From: Octadecabacter dasysiphoniae
Lineage (GTDB): Bacteria; Pseudomonadota; Alphaproteobacteria; Rhodobacterales; Rhodobacteraceae
Assembly (NCBI RefSeq): GCF_021532615.1
Contig: NZ_JAKGAQ010000001.1
Span: 496,001-560,000, forward strand
Direction of reading: 5' to 3'
Length of the DNA stretch: 64,000 nucleotides
The notes beneath the pieces were generated by a model. It was not told the DNA's origin. It saw only the letters and a list, made by a program, of their open reading frames with translations, and did not search any database. A program made the position numbers and the translations under genes. Shown here piece by piece: positions 1-8,536 of the stretch (within the stretch, counting starts at the first letter, position 1; each line of letters begins with the position of its first letter).

Positions 1-422
1 CCATTCAGAATCATCGCATTGCCACGGCGGATAAACGCATCGCGCTGGGCGTCCGAATGGATCAGATTCAGGATACCGCGCTGGGAAATCATCGCGTTGT
101 AATTGAAATCTTGTTCCAACCCCTCCCAGAGCTTCAGAGAGAATTCGTAGAACGGTTCATTGCCGTCCAGCAGGTAGTTTGAGCGGATGATCGTCGTGTT
201 GCGGCCCACGTTGCCACCACCGATCCAGCCTTTTTCAAGGACGGCGATCCTTTTTTGTCCGAATTCCTTGGCAAGGTAGTAGGCCGTCGCTAGTCCGTGG
301 CCGCCACCACCAATGATAACAATGTCATAATGAGGCTGCGGATCGGGATCGCGCCAGGCCGGGGTCCAGCCTTTGTGACCCGTGAGGGCCTGTTTGATCA
401 CCTGAAATCCTGAATACCGCAT
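1..422 (-). CDS. soxB: Sarcosine oxidase beta subunit, 3' part outside the window
   Basis: Only the first 140 codons are visible; the gene continues off the left edge. The protein opens with the heterotetrameric SoxB pattern: MRYSGFQ, a TPAWRDPDPQ stretch near residue 20, then the FAD-binding dinucleotide fold (VIIGGGGHGLATAYYLAKEFG, about residues 35-55) and the GWIGGGNVGRNTTIIRSNYL segment around residues 68-87. SoxB holds FAD and, with the alpha, gamma and delta subunits, oxidatively demethylates sarcosine to glycine, passing the methyl group to tetrahydrofolate as a cytosolic complex. The start at 422 is set by an AGGAGG ribosome site 7 bases upstream. It is divergent from the ABC transporter at 702, which probably imports a related methylated amine. 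Family assignment is secure; the other sox subunits would lie to the left. Confidence 0.93.
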   Translation of the reverse strand, partial: MRYSGFQVIKQALTGHKGWTPAWRDPDPQPHYDIVIIGGGGHGLATAYYLAKEFGQKRIAVLEKGWIGGGNVGRNTTIIRSNYLLDGNEPFYEFSLKLWEGLEQDFNYNAMISQRGILNLIHSDAQRDAFIRRGNAMILN

Positions 423-644
423 AAAACAGCCTCCTAAAGACAGCATGCCGAAAAACCGAGTCCTATTGGGTGCTGGGATCGGACAAATCCCTATCCAAAA
501 ACGACATTTCACGCGGGCAACTCAGCGTACCAGCATACCCCAAGAAGAAAAAAACTTGATTGGTAGGAAAATAATGCGAGAGTGAAAGCAGATGTACGCA
601 GAAGCGATCATAAGAATCGCATCGCAGATGTCTCTGGCCCCTAA

Positions 645-1643
<999 letters not shown>

Positions 1644-1674
1644 ACCCGTCTTCACACGACCTATATATACTGTT

Positions 1675-1700
1675 CCCCGTCCGGTGTACTCTGGGCGGGG
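1675..1700 (+). terminator. Intercistronic stem-loop between binding-protein and ATPase genes
   Basis: CCCCGTCC (1675-1682) pairs with GGGCGGGG (1693-1700), eight pairs including one G-U, around a 10-base loop. No long T tract follows, so partial termination or 3' end protection of the binding-protein message is more likely than full termination. The next gene starts 22 bases downstream. Confidence 0.5.
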
Positions 1701-1721
1701 ACATTTCTCGCAAGGACCATC

Positions 1722-2741
1722 ATGTCAGCTGAACCTCCGGTAATTTCCTGTAAGAATGTATGGAAAATCTTTGGCCCGAACCCTGAAGCATTTCACAAAC
1801 AACTGACACCCGAGATGAGTTTTGAAGACATTCGCGCCGCGGGATATATCGCCGGTGTGAAAGACGTCACCATTGATGTTCACAAAGGTGAAATGCTGGT
1901 GATCATGGGGCTGTCAGGGTCTGGCAAATCCACGCTGGTGCGATGCTTTTCGCGCCTTCATGACATTACCGGCGGAACGATTTCTGTCGACGGGCGGGAC
2001 ATTATGTCTTTGCCGGAAAAAGAGCTGATCGAATTGCGCCGATCCAAAATGGGGATGGTGTTTCAGTCGTTCGGATTGCTGCCGCACCGCACGGTTCTTG
2101 AAAACGTGGCCTTCCCGTTGGAAATGCGCGGCCAAGACAAACACACGCGGCGCGAACGCGCGCTTGAGGTGGTCAAACTTGTCGGGCTTGAGGGGCGCGA
2201 GGATTATTTCCCGCGCGAGCTGTCAGGCGGTCAGCAGCAACGTGTGGGCATCGCGCGGTCTTTGGCGATCGAGCCCGATATCTGGTTTCTGGATGAGCCG
2301 TTTTCGGCGCTTGATCCATTGATCCGCCGCGAAATGCAGGATGAATTCTTGCGTCTGCAAAACATGCTGAACAAGACGATTGTGTTCATTACCCACGATT
2401 TCGACGAGGCGTTGCGCCTTGCCGACCGGATTGCGATCATGAAGGACGGCGCGGTTGAGCAATGCGACACACCCGACCAGATCGTATTGCACCCCGCGAC
2501 GGAATATGTCCGCAAGTTCACCGAAGAGATCGACAAGGCCCGCGTTGTGACGGCAGGTGCGTTGTCCAAAGAAGGTACAAAAGGCACCGGCGATCCTGTG
2601 GATCACAGCACGTCAATCAAGGATTTGGCAAAGGTGTTGGTCCATGACAAACGCAAAACCATCCCCGTTGCCAAAGATGGATCGGTGATCGGTGCGCTGG
2701 ATCGTGCAGATGCTTTGTCTGTTCTGCTTGGGGACGACTGA
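1722..2741 (+). CDS. tmoV: ABC transporter ATP-binding protein, ProV/TmoV type
   Basis: A 339-residue ATPase that energises uptake with the flanking binding protein and permease. Visible motifs are Walker A GLSGSGKST (63-71), a Q-loop at VFQSFGLLPH, the signature LSGGQQQRVGIARS (about 166-179), Walker B IWFLDEP and the switch His in FITHDFDEAL. The N-terminal CKNVWKIFGPNP extension is typical of glycine betaine/choline/TMAO ATPases. The last 75 residues form a CBS-like regulatory region (VHDKRKTIPVAKDGSVIGAL) that senses ionic strength in OpuA relatives. It overlaps the permease start by one base (TGATG), implying translational coupling. Substrate is inferred only from family and context. Confidence 0.85.
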   Translation: MSAEPPVISCKNVWKIFGPNPEAFHKQLTPEMSFEDIRAAGYIAGVKDVTIDVHKGEMLVIMGLSGSGKSTLVRCFSRLHDITGGTISVDGRDIMSLPEKELIELRRSKMGMVFQSFGLLPHRTVLENVAFPLEMRGQDKHTRRERALEVVKLVGLEGREDYFPRELSGGQQQRVGIARSLAIEPDIWFLDEPFSALDPLIRREMQDEFLRLQNMLNKTIVFITHDFDEALRLADRIAIMKDGAVEQCDTPDQIVLHPATEYVRKFTEEIDKARVVTAGALSKEGTKGTGDPVDHSTSIKDLAKVLVHDKRKTIPVAKDGSVIGALDRADALSVLLGDD

Positions 2742-4954
2742 TGGCAGAGGTCGCGACCAGCCCATCAACGACCTCATCGACACGCAAAAACGTCGTAAGC
2801 GGGCTTTTTATCATTGCGGCCGTGCTGACCGTCGCGCAGTACCTGGGACTGCTGCCTGAATGGCTCCACCGGCTGCCGGAACGGTTTGTGCCGCCATTTG
2901 AACAATGGTTGGACGCGACGTTCAACTTCATCAAAGACGATTTGCACCTGCTGGATCTGACACGATTTTTGACCGGCGGCCTGCAGTGGCTGATTGATGC
3001 ATCGTCCAACATTCTATTTGGCAAACGCCGCTGGCCGAATTTCCAACCAATCCCGTGGACGGCGATTACCGCCGTGGCGGGTGTGGTCGGGTATTACCTA
3101 GGCGGCTGGCGTCTGGCGGCCTTGGGGGCAGGGACGTTCATTTGGACCGCCCTGATAGGCCAGTGGGAAATCGCGATGGAGACGATGTCAGTCTTGGTTG
3201 TGGCGGCACCTCTCGCGTTCATGATCGGCCTTTTGTTAGGGATTTGGGGTTGGAAAAGTAAAGCGGTCGAAAACGCGCTGACACCTATCCTTGCGCTGCT
3301 TCAGACGATCCCGTTCTTTACCTATCTCTTGCCCGCTGTGATCTTCTTTAAGGTGGGGCCTACGGCGGGGGCGGTCGCGACGACCGTTTATGCGATCCCG
3401 CCGATGATCTTAATGACGTCTCTGGGCCTCAAAAAGGTGAGCCCCGAAGTGGTGGAAGCAGGGAAAATGTCCGGCTGCTCGCGGTGGCAAATGCTGCGCT
3501 ATGTCTACATCCCGTCCGCCCGCTCAGAGATTTTGGTGGGCGTGAACCAGGTTATCATGCTGTCGCTGGCAATGGTTGTTTTGACCGCCTTCATCGGCAT
3601 GCCGGGATTGGGTGCAAAACTGTTGTCGATGATGGGCAGCTTCAAACTGGGCCGCAGTCTGGAAATCGGAATTACGATTGTTTTGTTGGCCGTAATGCTG
3701 GACCGCTTGTCAAAGGCATGGGTCGTCAAACAACCGGTACATCACGAAAAAGGAACCAGCTGGCTTGTGCGCCACAAGTTTTCCGTCATGGCATTGGCCG
3801 CATTTGTCGGCTGCATTATTCTGGCGCAATTCGTGGCCGTCGCGGGCGAAATTGGCCGCGGTCAGGATTTCAGTCAGGGCCGTGAACTGGACCGTTTCGT
3901 CAAAGACGATCTGCTTCAAAATCCGGTCTTGAAAGCGGTGACAAACGGGTTGCGCGTGTTCATGAACAACTACGTTCTGATCCCGTTTCGCAACTTCCTG
4001 CTGTCGATCCCCACGCCGGCCTTTATTGCCATTGTCGTTGCAATCGCTTGGGGCATGGCGGGACGCAAACAGGCGTTGATCGCATTCTTGTTCTTTTTGT
4101 GGGTCGCACTGTCGGGCTGGTGGGACCGGTCTGTGATCACGATCTACTATGTGCTTACATCCACGGTAGTGGCCGCCTTGATTGCCATTCCCTTGGCCGT
4201 GTGGGGCGCAAGCCCGCCAGCCGAGCGGATCGATTTTTCAAAAGGCTTATCACTTTCGATGGCGGTCGGCGTTCTCAGCCTCGTTTTCCGCCGCAGTGTT
4301 ATCTTCTTTGGTGCAGCAATCGCAGCAGGCGTGTTGCGCTACATCCTTTGGTCGTGGGGTCTGTTCGGTGAGGAACCGAATGCGGTGATTTATGGCATAG
4401 TGTTCTGGGCCATTTTCGCTGTCAGTTTCTATGTGATCTGGAAACTCGTAGGGCAAATGCTGCGCGATGTGTTCTTGTTGTTGGCTGCTGATACGGCGCA
4501 AACCTTTCCAAGTTTTGTGTATCTGTTGCCGGCAATCATGCTGTTTTCAATCACGCCGATTGCAGTTTTGTTTGCGATCGTGATCTTCGCCATGGTGCCA
4601 CTGATCCGCTACACCATCGAAGGCCTGCGATCCGTGCCAGAAGAAATGACCGAAGCCGCAGATATGTCTGGCGCCACGCGAATGCAGAAACTGTGGACGG
4701 TGCAATTCCCAATGGCCCTGCCGACGATGGCCGTCGGGTTTAACCAGGCCCTGATGTTTGCGTTTTTCATGACCATGATCGCGGCCTATATCGGGACAAT
4801 TGATCTTGGCCAGGAATTGCAGCGGACCTTGGCTGGCACGGACTTGGGAAAGAATTTTGTTCTCGGCCTGAACGTGGCGTTCATGGCACTGAGCTTTGAT
4901 CTGGTGATCAATCACTGGGCCACCAAAAAGAAGCGCACCTTGGGTCTTAAATAA
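2741..4954 (+). CDS. tmoW: Double-domain ABC transporter permease, ProW/TmoW type
   Basis: A 737-residue inner-membrane protein containing two BPD_transp_1 permease domains in one chain. Each half has about six membrane segments and its own EAA loop: PEVVEAGKMSGCSRWQ near residue 235 and PEEMTEAADMSGATRMQ near residue 636. Most ProW proteins are single-domain homodimers of about 350 residues; the fused form is seen in TmoW-type and some choline systems. Both EAA loops look intact, so each half should contact an ATPase subunit. It ends the transporter operon. No clear terminator is seen between 4955 and 5107, where the chromosome gives way to the tRNA-Cys fragment and the island. Confidence 0.87.
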   Translation: MAEVATSPSTTSSTRKNVVSGLFIIAAVLTVAQYLGLLPEWLHRLPERFVPPFEQWLDATFNFIKDDLHLLDLTRFLTGGLQWLIDASSNILFGKRRWPNFQPIPWTAITAVAGVVGYYLGGWRLAALGAGTFIWTALIGQWEIAMETMSVLVVAAPLAFMIGLLLGIWGWKSKAVENALTPILALLQTIPFFTYLLPAVIFFKVGPTAGAVATTVYAIPPMILMTSLGLKKVSPEVVEAGKMSGCSRWQMLRYVYIPSARSEILVGVNQVIMLSLAMVVLTAFIGMPGLGAKLLSMMGSFKLGRSLEIGITIVLLAVMLDRLSKAWVVKQPVHHEKGTSWLVRHKFSVMALAAFVGCIILAQFVAVAGEIGRGQDFSQGRELDRFVKDDLLQNPVLKAVTNGLRVFMNNYVLIPFRNFLLSIPTPAFIAIVVAIAWGMAGRKQALIAFLFFLWVALSGWWDRSVITIYYVLTSTVVAALIAIPLAVWGASPPAERIDFSKGLSLSMAVGVLSLVFRRSVIFFGAAIAAGVLRYILWSWGLFGEEPNAVIYGIVFWAIFAVSFYVIWKLVGQMLRDVFLLLAADTAQTFPSFVYLLPAIMLFSITPIAVLFAIVIFAMVPLIRYTIEGLRSVPEEMTEAADMSGATRMQKLWTVQFPMALPTMAVGFNQALMFAFFMTMIAAYIGTIDLGQELQRTLAGTDLGKNFVLGLNVAFMALSFDLVINHWATKKKRTLGLK

Positions 4955-5107
4955 ACGCGCCGCCGTGGATGGGGTGACAAAACAGAGAAGTTTTTGGGGC
5001 AGTTAGAACAGACCAAAAATGAACTTCGCCAGAACAATGTTGTAAGATTCCCGGTAGCATGGCGATCTGTTAGTCGAAGTCCGGAGGGCTAAGTACTTGA
5101 AGCCAGA

Positions 5108-5154
5108 TGGAGGCGAGTACCGGAATCGAACCGGTGTACACGGATTTGCAATCC
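5108..5154 (-). pseudogene. Displaced 3' part of tRNA-Cys, left end of the island
   Basis: These 47 bases, read on the minus strand, equal the 3' half of a tRNA-Cys from the anticodon loop (GCA) through the T arm and acceptor strand to CCA. There is no 5' half here: the match to a tRNA stops at 5154. The T stem is ACCGG/CCGGT, whereas the complete gene at 15340-15413 has AGGAG/CTCCT. This is the expected scar of site-specific integration, in which the incoming element restores the tRNA gene and pushes the original 3' end to the far side. The original host T arm is therefore most likely the one seen here. Confidence 0.9.
5135..5154. repeat. Left attachment-site core (att repeat)
   Basis: The 20-mer TGTACACGGATTTGCAATCC is repeated exactly at 15367-15386. 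It spans the anticodon loop and 3' anticodon stem plus the variable loop of tRNA-Cys. Identity ends abruptly at 5155. On the tRNA side, matches resume only outside the changed T stem, so crossover must lie within these 20 bases. Confidence 0.9.
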
Positions 5155-5195
5155 ATCGTCTTTCCTCACAAAAATAGACACTTAGGGTCAAAAAA

Positions 5196-5236
5196 GTATC
5201 AGGACATTTGGCGAACAAGAAATGAACCTGATACCC
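5196..5236. repeat. Inverted repeat with integrase arm-type motif, left end
   Basis: GTATCAGG (5196-5203) and CCTGATAC (5227-5234) form a perfect 8-bp inverted repeat with a 23-base spacer, 42 bases inside the att core. The right copy extends to TGATACCC (5229-5236), a motif repeated just inside the right end of the island (15285 and 15297). Candidate integrase arm-binding sites, or part of an oriT. Confidence 0.5.
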
Positions 5237-5258
5237 GTGTTTTGGCAGGCTCAAAGCC

Positions 5259-6131
5259 ATGAGCGGCATGGCGTTGATCTGGGCCGCGAATGTCAAAGGC
5301 TTGAAACCCGCCGCCAAGATTGTGCTGATCCAACTGGCTGACTTCCACAATAAAGAGACCGGCCAGTGCAATCCCAGCGCACAGCGTTTGGCGGATGAAT
5401 GCGAGATGGGCCGCGCTACACTTTTTCGGCATATGACGACGTTAGAGGAATGCGGCCTTGTCACGCGCCATGCCCGTGGGGATGGCGATGGCGGGCGCGG
5501 GTCCAATCAGTATGAGCTGCACCTCGACATTTCCCTCGGTCCAAGCGCACGCCCGAAGGGTGGGGGTAGCGATCCTAATGGGGTTGAGTCTCAAAATGAG
5601 ACGGGGGGAAACGTCTCAAAAATGCGGGAGAAAAGTCTCAAGGGTGAGACGGGGGTAGTCTCAAATCGGGACAGGAACCTTACCATTGAACCTAAGAAAG
5701 AACCTCCTTCGCGCAGGCGCGAGGCGGTGGAGGCTGAGAAGATTTTGGCGGCCTATCCGCCCGACCGTTTGCGGGGCAAGGCGGTCTGCATTGCCCAGAT
5801 CGAAGAGGCCATGAAGGAAGAGATCGAATCCGAGGACTTGCTGTTAGCGGTCCAAGCCTACGCCACCGACAGCGCAGGATTCACTCGTTCGAAGGTCTGC
5901 TTTTCCGACAACTGGTTTCAGTCGCGGCGCTGGCTGGCCTTTGTCGAAAGGCAGGCGGAAGATCGAGAAAAGGCGACGGCATTACAGGTTGATCACCACA
6001 AACGGCTGGCCTGTTGGATCAGCGACCGCAGCCCGATGTGCAAGCACATTACGGCCCCGCAGGTCACGGCATTGCTTGCCTCAAAGCTGGTCACAACAGC
6101 CCAAATCCAAGCCGCTGGCCTCAGAACATGA
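5259..6131 (+). CDS. HTH_36-type replication-like DNA-binding protein of the island
   Basis: A 290-residue protein. Residues 1-75 form a winged helix-turn-helix of the HTH_36 type (ALIWAANVKGLKPAAKIVL, then AQRLADECEMGRATLFRHM and LEECGLVTRH), as found in replication initiators of small plasmids and phages. A low-complexity linker (about 95-150) follows, then a C-terminal domain (AEKILAAYPPDRLRGKA onward). The DNA of the linker contains four iteron-like repeats, the layout of the phage lambda O gene, where the origin lies inside the initiator gene. The start at 5259 (MSGM) could also be 5268 (MALIW). The stop overlaps the mobC start (ATGA). A role in initiating replication of the excised circle is inference; a regulator role is possible. 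Confidence 0.7.
   Translation: MSGMALIWAANVKGLKPAAKIVLIQLADFHNKETGQCNPSAQRLADECEMGRATLFRHMTTLEECGLVTRHARGDGDGGRGSNQYELHLDISLGPSARPKGGGSDPNGVESQNETGGNVSKMREKSLKGETGVVSNRDRNLTIEPKKEPPSRRREAVEAEKILAAYPPDRLRGKAVCIAQIEEAMKEEIESEDLLLAVQAYATDSAGFTRSKVCFSDNWFQSRRWLAFVERQAEDREKATALQVDHHKRLACWISDRSPMCKHITAPQVTALLASKLVTTAQIQAAGLRT
5588..5672 (+). repeat. Four iteron-like repeats inside the replication-like gene
   Basis: GTCTCAA recurs at 5588, 5613, 5635 and 5658 (spacings 25, 22, 23). Units 1 and 3 share the longer pattern GTCTCAA(n4)TGAGACGGGGG and contain the dyad GTCTCA/TGAGAC. The spacings are not multiples of three, so the encoded peptides differ while the DNA is conserved: the repetition is selected as DNA. 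Candidate origin of replication or autoregulatory operator. Confidence 0.7.
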
Positions 6132-6598
6132 CCGCAACCGATCCGACCACAGAGCAGACAGCAAGGTTACCCACCGATTACATCGGCGGGACTTGTGAGG
6201 GGCGGCGAGCCTCCCCTTCAAACCCCAACCAGACGCGCGAGGAGCGCGTCAAGGAAGGCCTTTCCGAGACTGTGATCTTTCGATGCACAGTTGCGGAAAA
6301 GGCCGCGCTTGTCGCCAAAGCGGACGCGGTTGGACTGCCCAATGCCACGCTGATGCGTGAGGCTTTGGGGCTGGTCCAAGCACGACGGCGCAAGCCCGTG
6401 CCGCGTGTTGATCCGCTGTTGACCGTTGCCGTCGCCCGCGTTGGCGGCAATCTCAATCAACTGGCGCGCTGGATCAACGGGGCCGTTAAATCTGGCCGCG
6501 CAAGCAACATCGATGCACTCAAGGTCAGCATGCGGCTTGTCGCGATTGAGCGCCAGCTTGCGCAGATCATTGGCCAGCACAGCGATGGCCCGCGATGA
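6128..6598 (+). CDS. mobC: MobC/MbeC-like relaxosome accessory protein
   Basis: A 156-residue protein translated from an ATG overlapping the previous stop. An open reading frame runs further upstream but would overlap the HTH gene by over 100 bases, so 6128 is chosen. A variable N terminus is followed by a ribbon-helix-helix-like segment (ETVIFRCTVAEKAALVAKAD, about 49-68) and the diagnostic MobC motif GGNLNQLARWIN (about 112-123). MobC/MbeC proteins bind oriT and help the relaxase nick. Its stop overlaps the relaxase start by 4 bases, as mbeC overlaps mbeA in ColE1. Family assignment is strong; no oriT is confirmed. Confidence 0.85.
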   Translation: MTATDPTTEQTARLPTDYIGGTCEGRRASPSNPNQTREERVKEGLSETVIFRCTVAEKAALVAKADAVGLPNATLMREALGLVQARRRKPVPRVDPLLTVAVARVGGNLNQLARWINGAVKSGRASNIDALKVSMRLVAIERQLAQIIGQHSDGPR

Positions 6599-8154
6599 TC
6601 ATCTCGTTCTTTTCGTCCGGCACGGGTGGCGGTGCGGCCCCCGTCGATTACCTGACCGCCCCCGAGGTTTTGGCCTATGACGAAAACCGCAACCTGATCC
6701 GCGATGAATACGGCCAACCGCAGACCAAAATTCGCGACCCACTGCCAGAAGTGCTCCATGGAAACCCTGACCGGACGCGGGATTTGATCGACGCCAGCGC
6801 GAACAAGTGGAGCTACACCGCTGGCGTGGTCAGCTTTGCGGACAGCGATCAGCCCAGCGAGGACGCCCAGCAAGAGGCCATTGAGCTATTTGAGGCTCTG
6901 GCCTTTGCGGGGCTTGAGGCGGATCAATACGACTGCCTTTGGGTGCGCCATGTCCACGAGGGCAATGTCGAGCTGCACTTCTGCACGCCGCGCTTGGAGC
7001 TGGCGACGGGCAGGGCGTTGAACATCGCACCGCCCGGCCATGAGGCCGCGTTCAGCACATTGCGCGACGTGTTGAACAAGACCCACGGTTGGGCCGACCC
7101 GATGGAACCTGACCTTGCTCGTGACTTCAAACTTGTACGCGAAAGTGCTGACCGCGCCGAGGCGAGGCAGGTCATCGTTTCCGCGCTCTATGACCAGATC
7201 GACGCGGGCTTGATCACCGACCGCGCGTCGATGGTCGCGTTCTTTGAAGACACAGGGTTCGAGGTCACGCGCCAAGCCGCAAAATCAATCAGTGTCCGCG
7301 ATCCTGAATTTACGAAACCGTTCAAACTTGAAGGCGTCCTGACCCATGAAAACTGGTCCACAACCCGACACGCAGAAATCGCGGCTGAGCATGAAACTGA
7401 CGCAGATGCAAACCGAACAAGAAGACTTGATGGCATCTCACATGACAGCCTTCGTTCGGACCTCGCGGACCATGTTGAACGACGCGCAAAATACAATGAA
7501 GAACGATACGGCGCACTTTCTGTTTCACAACAGGAACTTGTTCGAGGAACGAATCGAACTGATCAAGAATTGGATGACGTTCTCACCTTGGATCATCACG
7601 GGGATAATCGTGACGGGGATCGCCTTGATGATGGTCGCGAGCTGGCTTTGGACGGTACAACTGACGCGCTCGGAACTGACCGAACTGGGCCTGACGCGGA
7701 TCGACAGGGAGGACGGGACATGGCTGGTGCTGGACCCGACCAAGACGCGACTAAGGAGCTGTACGCTGGGCGGCAGATCAGTGACCTGCATCAAGCTCGA
7801 GGAGAACTAAATGACGGCAACCCTGACAGCCTTGGAACGCGACTTGCTCGCCTGCGTCGAGCGGTTGGTGACGGCCTGCGAGGTCTCAGCAAAGGAATTG
7901 AGCGGATTAGAGGAACGCTCGACGAACGGGATGCAGAGCCAGATGGATGGTATCGCACAATGCGTGACGCTGCTGGTGCGTTCGCAGGCCGTATCAATGC
8001 AAGCATTGCGTGGATTGTTGAACGAGGAAGCGAGCTACGCGACGCTGGACGAACAATTGAGCAGGAGCTTGAGCTTAGCGAAGGACGCCGAAGAGAGGCT
8101 GAGACAGAGCTAGAAGCGCGGGAGGTCGAGATGGACCGGAGGTTGACGCATTGA
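6595..8154 (+). CDS. mobA: Relaxase, MbeA-like (ColE1/HEN group)
   Basis: A 519-residue mobilization relaxase that would nick oriT and pilot the strand through a helper conjugation channel. The N terminus follows MbeA of ColE1: an FFSSGTGGGAAPVDYL opening with Tyr19, HGNPDRTRDLIDA (55-67), SYTAGVVSFAD (73-83) and the metal motif WVRHVHEGNVELHF (116-129). ColE1-type relaxases carry a His-Glu-Asn triad; here the third position is His (H119, E126, H128). The C-terminal half (from about 260) is hydrophilic and low-complexity because the same DNA also encodes two other genes in another frame (7346-7810 and 7811-8113), as in ColE1. The end is rich in Glu/Arg and probably coiled coil. Confidence 0.88.
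   Translation: MIISFFSSGTGGGAAPVDYLTAPEVLAYDENRNLIRDEYGQPQTKIRDPLPEVLHGNPDRTRDLIDASANKWSYTAGVVSFADSDQPSEDAQQEAIELFEALAFAGLEADQYDCLWVRHVHEGNVELHFCTPRLELATGRALNIAPPGHEAAFSTLRDVLNKTHGWADPMEPDLARDFKLVRESADRAEARQVIVSALYDQIDAGLITDRASMVAFFEDTGFEVTRQAAKSISVRDPEFTKPFKLEGVLTHENWSTTRHAEIAAEHETDADANRTRRLDGISHDSLRSDLADHVERRAKYNEERYGALSVSQQELVRGTNRTDQELDDVLTLDHHGDNRDGDRLDDGRELALDGTTDALGTDRTGPDADRQGGRDMAGAGPDQDATKELYAGRQISDLHQARGELNDGNPDSLGTRLARLRRAVGDGLRGLSKGIERIRGTLDERDAEPDGWYRTMRDAAGAFAGRINASIAWIVERGSELRDAGRTIEQELELSEGRRREAETELEAREVEMDRRLTH
7346..7810 (+). CDS. MbeB-like mobilization protein nested in the relaxase gene
   Basis: A 154-codon frame lying wholly inside the relaxase gene in the +1 frame relative to it. 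The product looks like a real protein: a charged Gln/Asn-rich N-terminal helix region, one strong membrane segment (WIITGIIVTGIALMMVASWL, about 83-102), and a C-terminal domain ending DREDGTWLVLDP...SVTCIKLEEN. This order and the tail resemble ColE1 MbeB, which is likewise encoded inside mbeA. Start 7346 has a weak ribosome site; ATG 7391 is an alternative. The stop TAA is directly followed by the ATG of the next nested gene. Homology was judged by eye from memory of MbeB. Confidence 0.72.
   Translation: MKTGPQPDTQKSRLSMKLTQMQTEQEDLMASHMTAFVRTSRTMLNDAQNTMKNDTAHFLFHNRNLFEERIELIKNWMTFSPWIITGIIVTGIALMMVASWLWTVQLTRSELTELGLTRIDREDGTWLVLDPTKTRLRSCTLGGRSVTCIKLEEN
7811..8113 (+). CDS. MbeD-like mobilization protein nested in the relaxase gene
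   Basis: A 100-residue helical protein in the same frame as the MbeB-like gene and starting on the base after its stop. A GAGGAG ribosome site lies 6 bases before the ATG, unusually good for DNA that also encodes the relaxase, which argues that it is translated. The opening (MTATLTALERDLLACVERL) resembles MbeD/MobD family openings, and the rest is predicted amphipathic helix/coiled coil. MbeD proteins help plasmid mobilization and entry exclusion. The relative order mobC, mobA with nested mobB and mobD is exactly that of ColE1. Confidence 0.7.
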   Translation: MTATLTALERDLLACVERLVTACEVSAKELSGLEERSTNGMQSQMDGIAQCVTLLVRSQAVSMQALRGLLNEEASYATLDEQLSRSLSLAKDAEERLRQS

Positions 8155-8168
8155 TGTGGCAAAACCGA

Positions 8169-8195
8169 TTGACAAATGGTAACGTATATGTCACC
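8169..8195 (+). promoter_or_regulatory. Probable promoter and operator of the toxin/antitoxin operon
   Basis: TTGACA at 8169-8174 is a good -35 box. Directly after it lies the near-perfect dyad GGTAACGTATATGTCACC (8178-8195; seven of nine positions pair), which would cover the -10 region. Toxin/antitoxin operons are usually repressed by the antitoxin at such a dyad. No strong -10 box is seen. Confidence 0.5.
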
Positions 8196-8205
8196 AACGG
8201 CCGTA

Positions 8206-8535
8206 ATGAATAAGCTTGTTGTCTATGTCACCGAAGCGGGGAAAACGCCGTTTGATGATTGGTTCAATGGTCTGGATACGGCGGCAGCATTGAAGGTGCG
8301 AACGGCGCTTGCACGGATCGAGACCGGAAACCTTGGCGACGTGAAGCCAGTCGGACAAGGCGTGTCAGAGCGGCGCATCACCTTCGGCCCCGGCTACCGT
8401 GTCTATTTTGGGCAAGACGGGGATACCTTCGTGATCCTGCTGTGTGGCGGCACCAAGAAGCGCCAGTCGAAGGACATCGAGCAGGCCAAAGCATATTGGG
8501 ACGACTACAAGGCCCGCAAAGAGGAAGGCGAATAA
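8206..8535 (+). CDS. HigB/RelE-family toxin (addiction module killer type)
   Basis: Product of 109 residues: MNKLVVYVTEAGKTPFDDWFNGLD, then a central ALARIETGNLGDVKPVGQGVSERRI and GPGYRVYFGQDGDTFVILLCGG, ending in a basic TKKRQSKDIEQAKAYW helix. This is the compact fold of the RelE/ParE superfamily killer proteins, which cleave mRNA on ribosomes. The ATG at 8206 is preferred because the upstream in-frame ATGs (8176, 8188) lie on the promoter/operator. It is followed one base later by its antitoxin; toxin-first order is typical of HigBA-like modules. The pair would stabilise the island. Confidence 0.82.
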   Translation: MNKLVVYVTEAGKTPFDDWFNGLDTAAALKVRTALARIETGNLGDVKPVGQGVSERRITFGPGYRVYFGQDGDTFVILLCGGTKKRQSKDIEQAKAYWDDYKARKEEGE

Positions 8536-8536
8536 C

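Noticed and set aside
5003..5506. Minus-strand frame across the left island end
   Set aside because: It runs through the tRNA fragment and the start of the replication-type gene and has no recognisable product.
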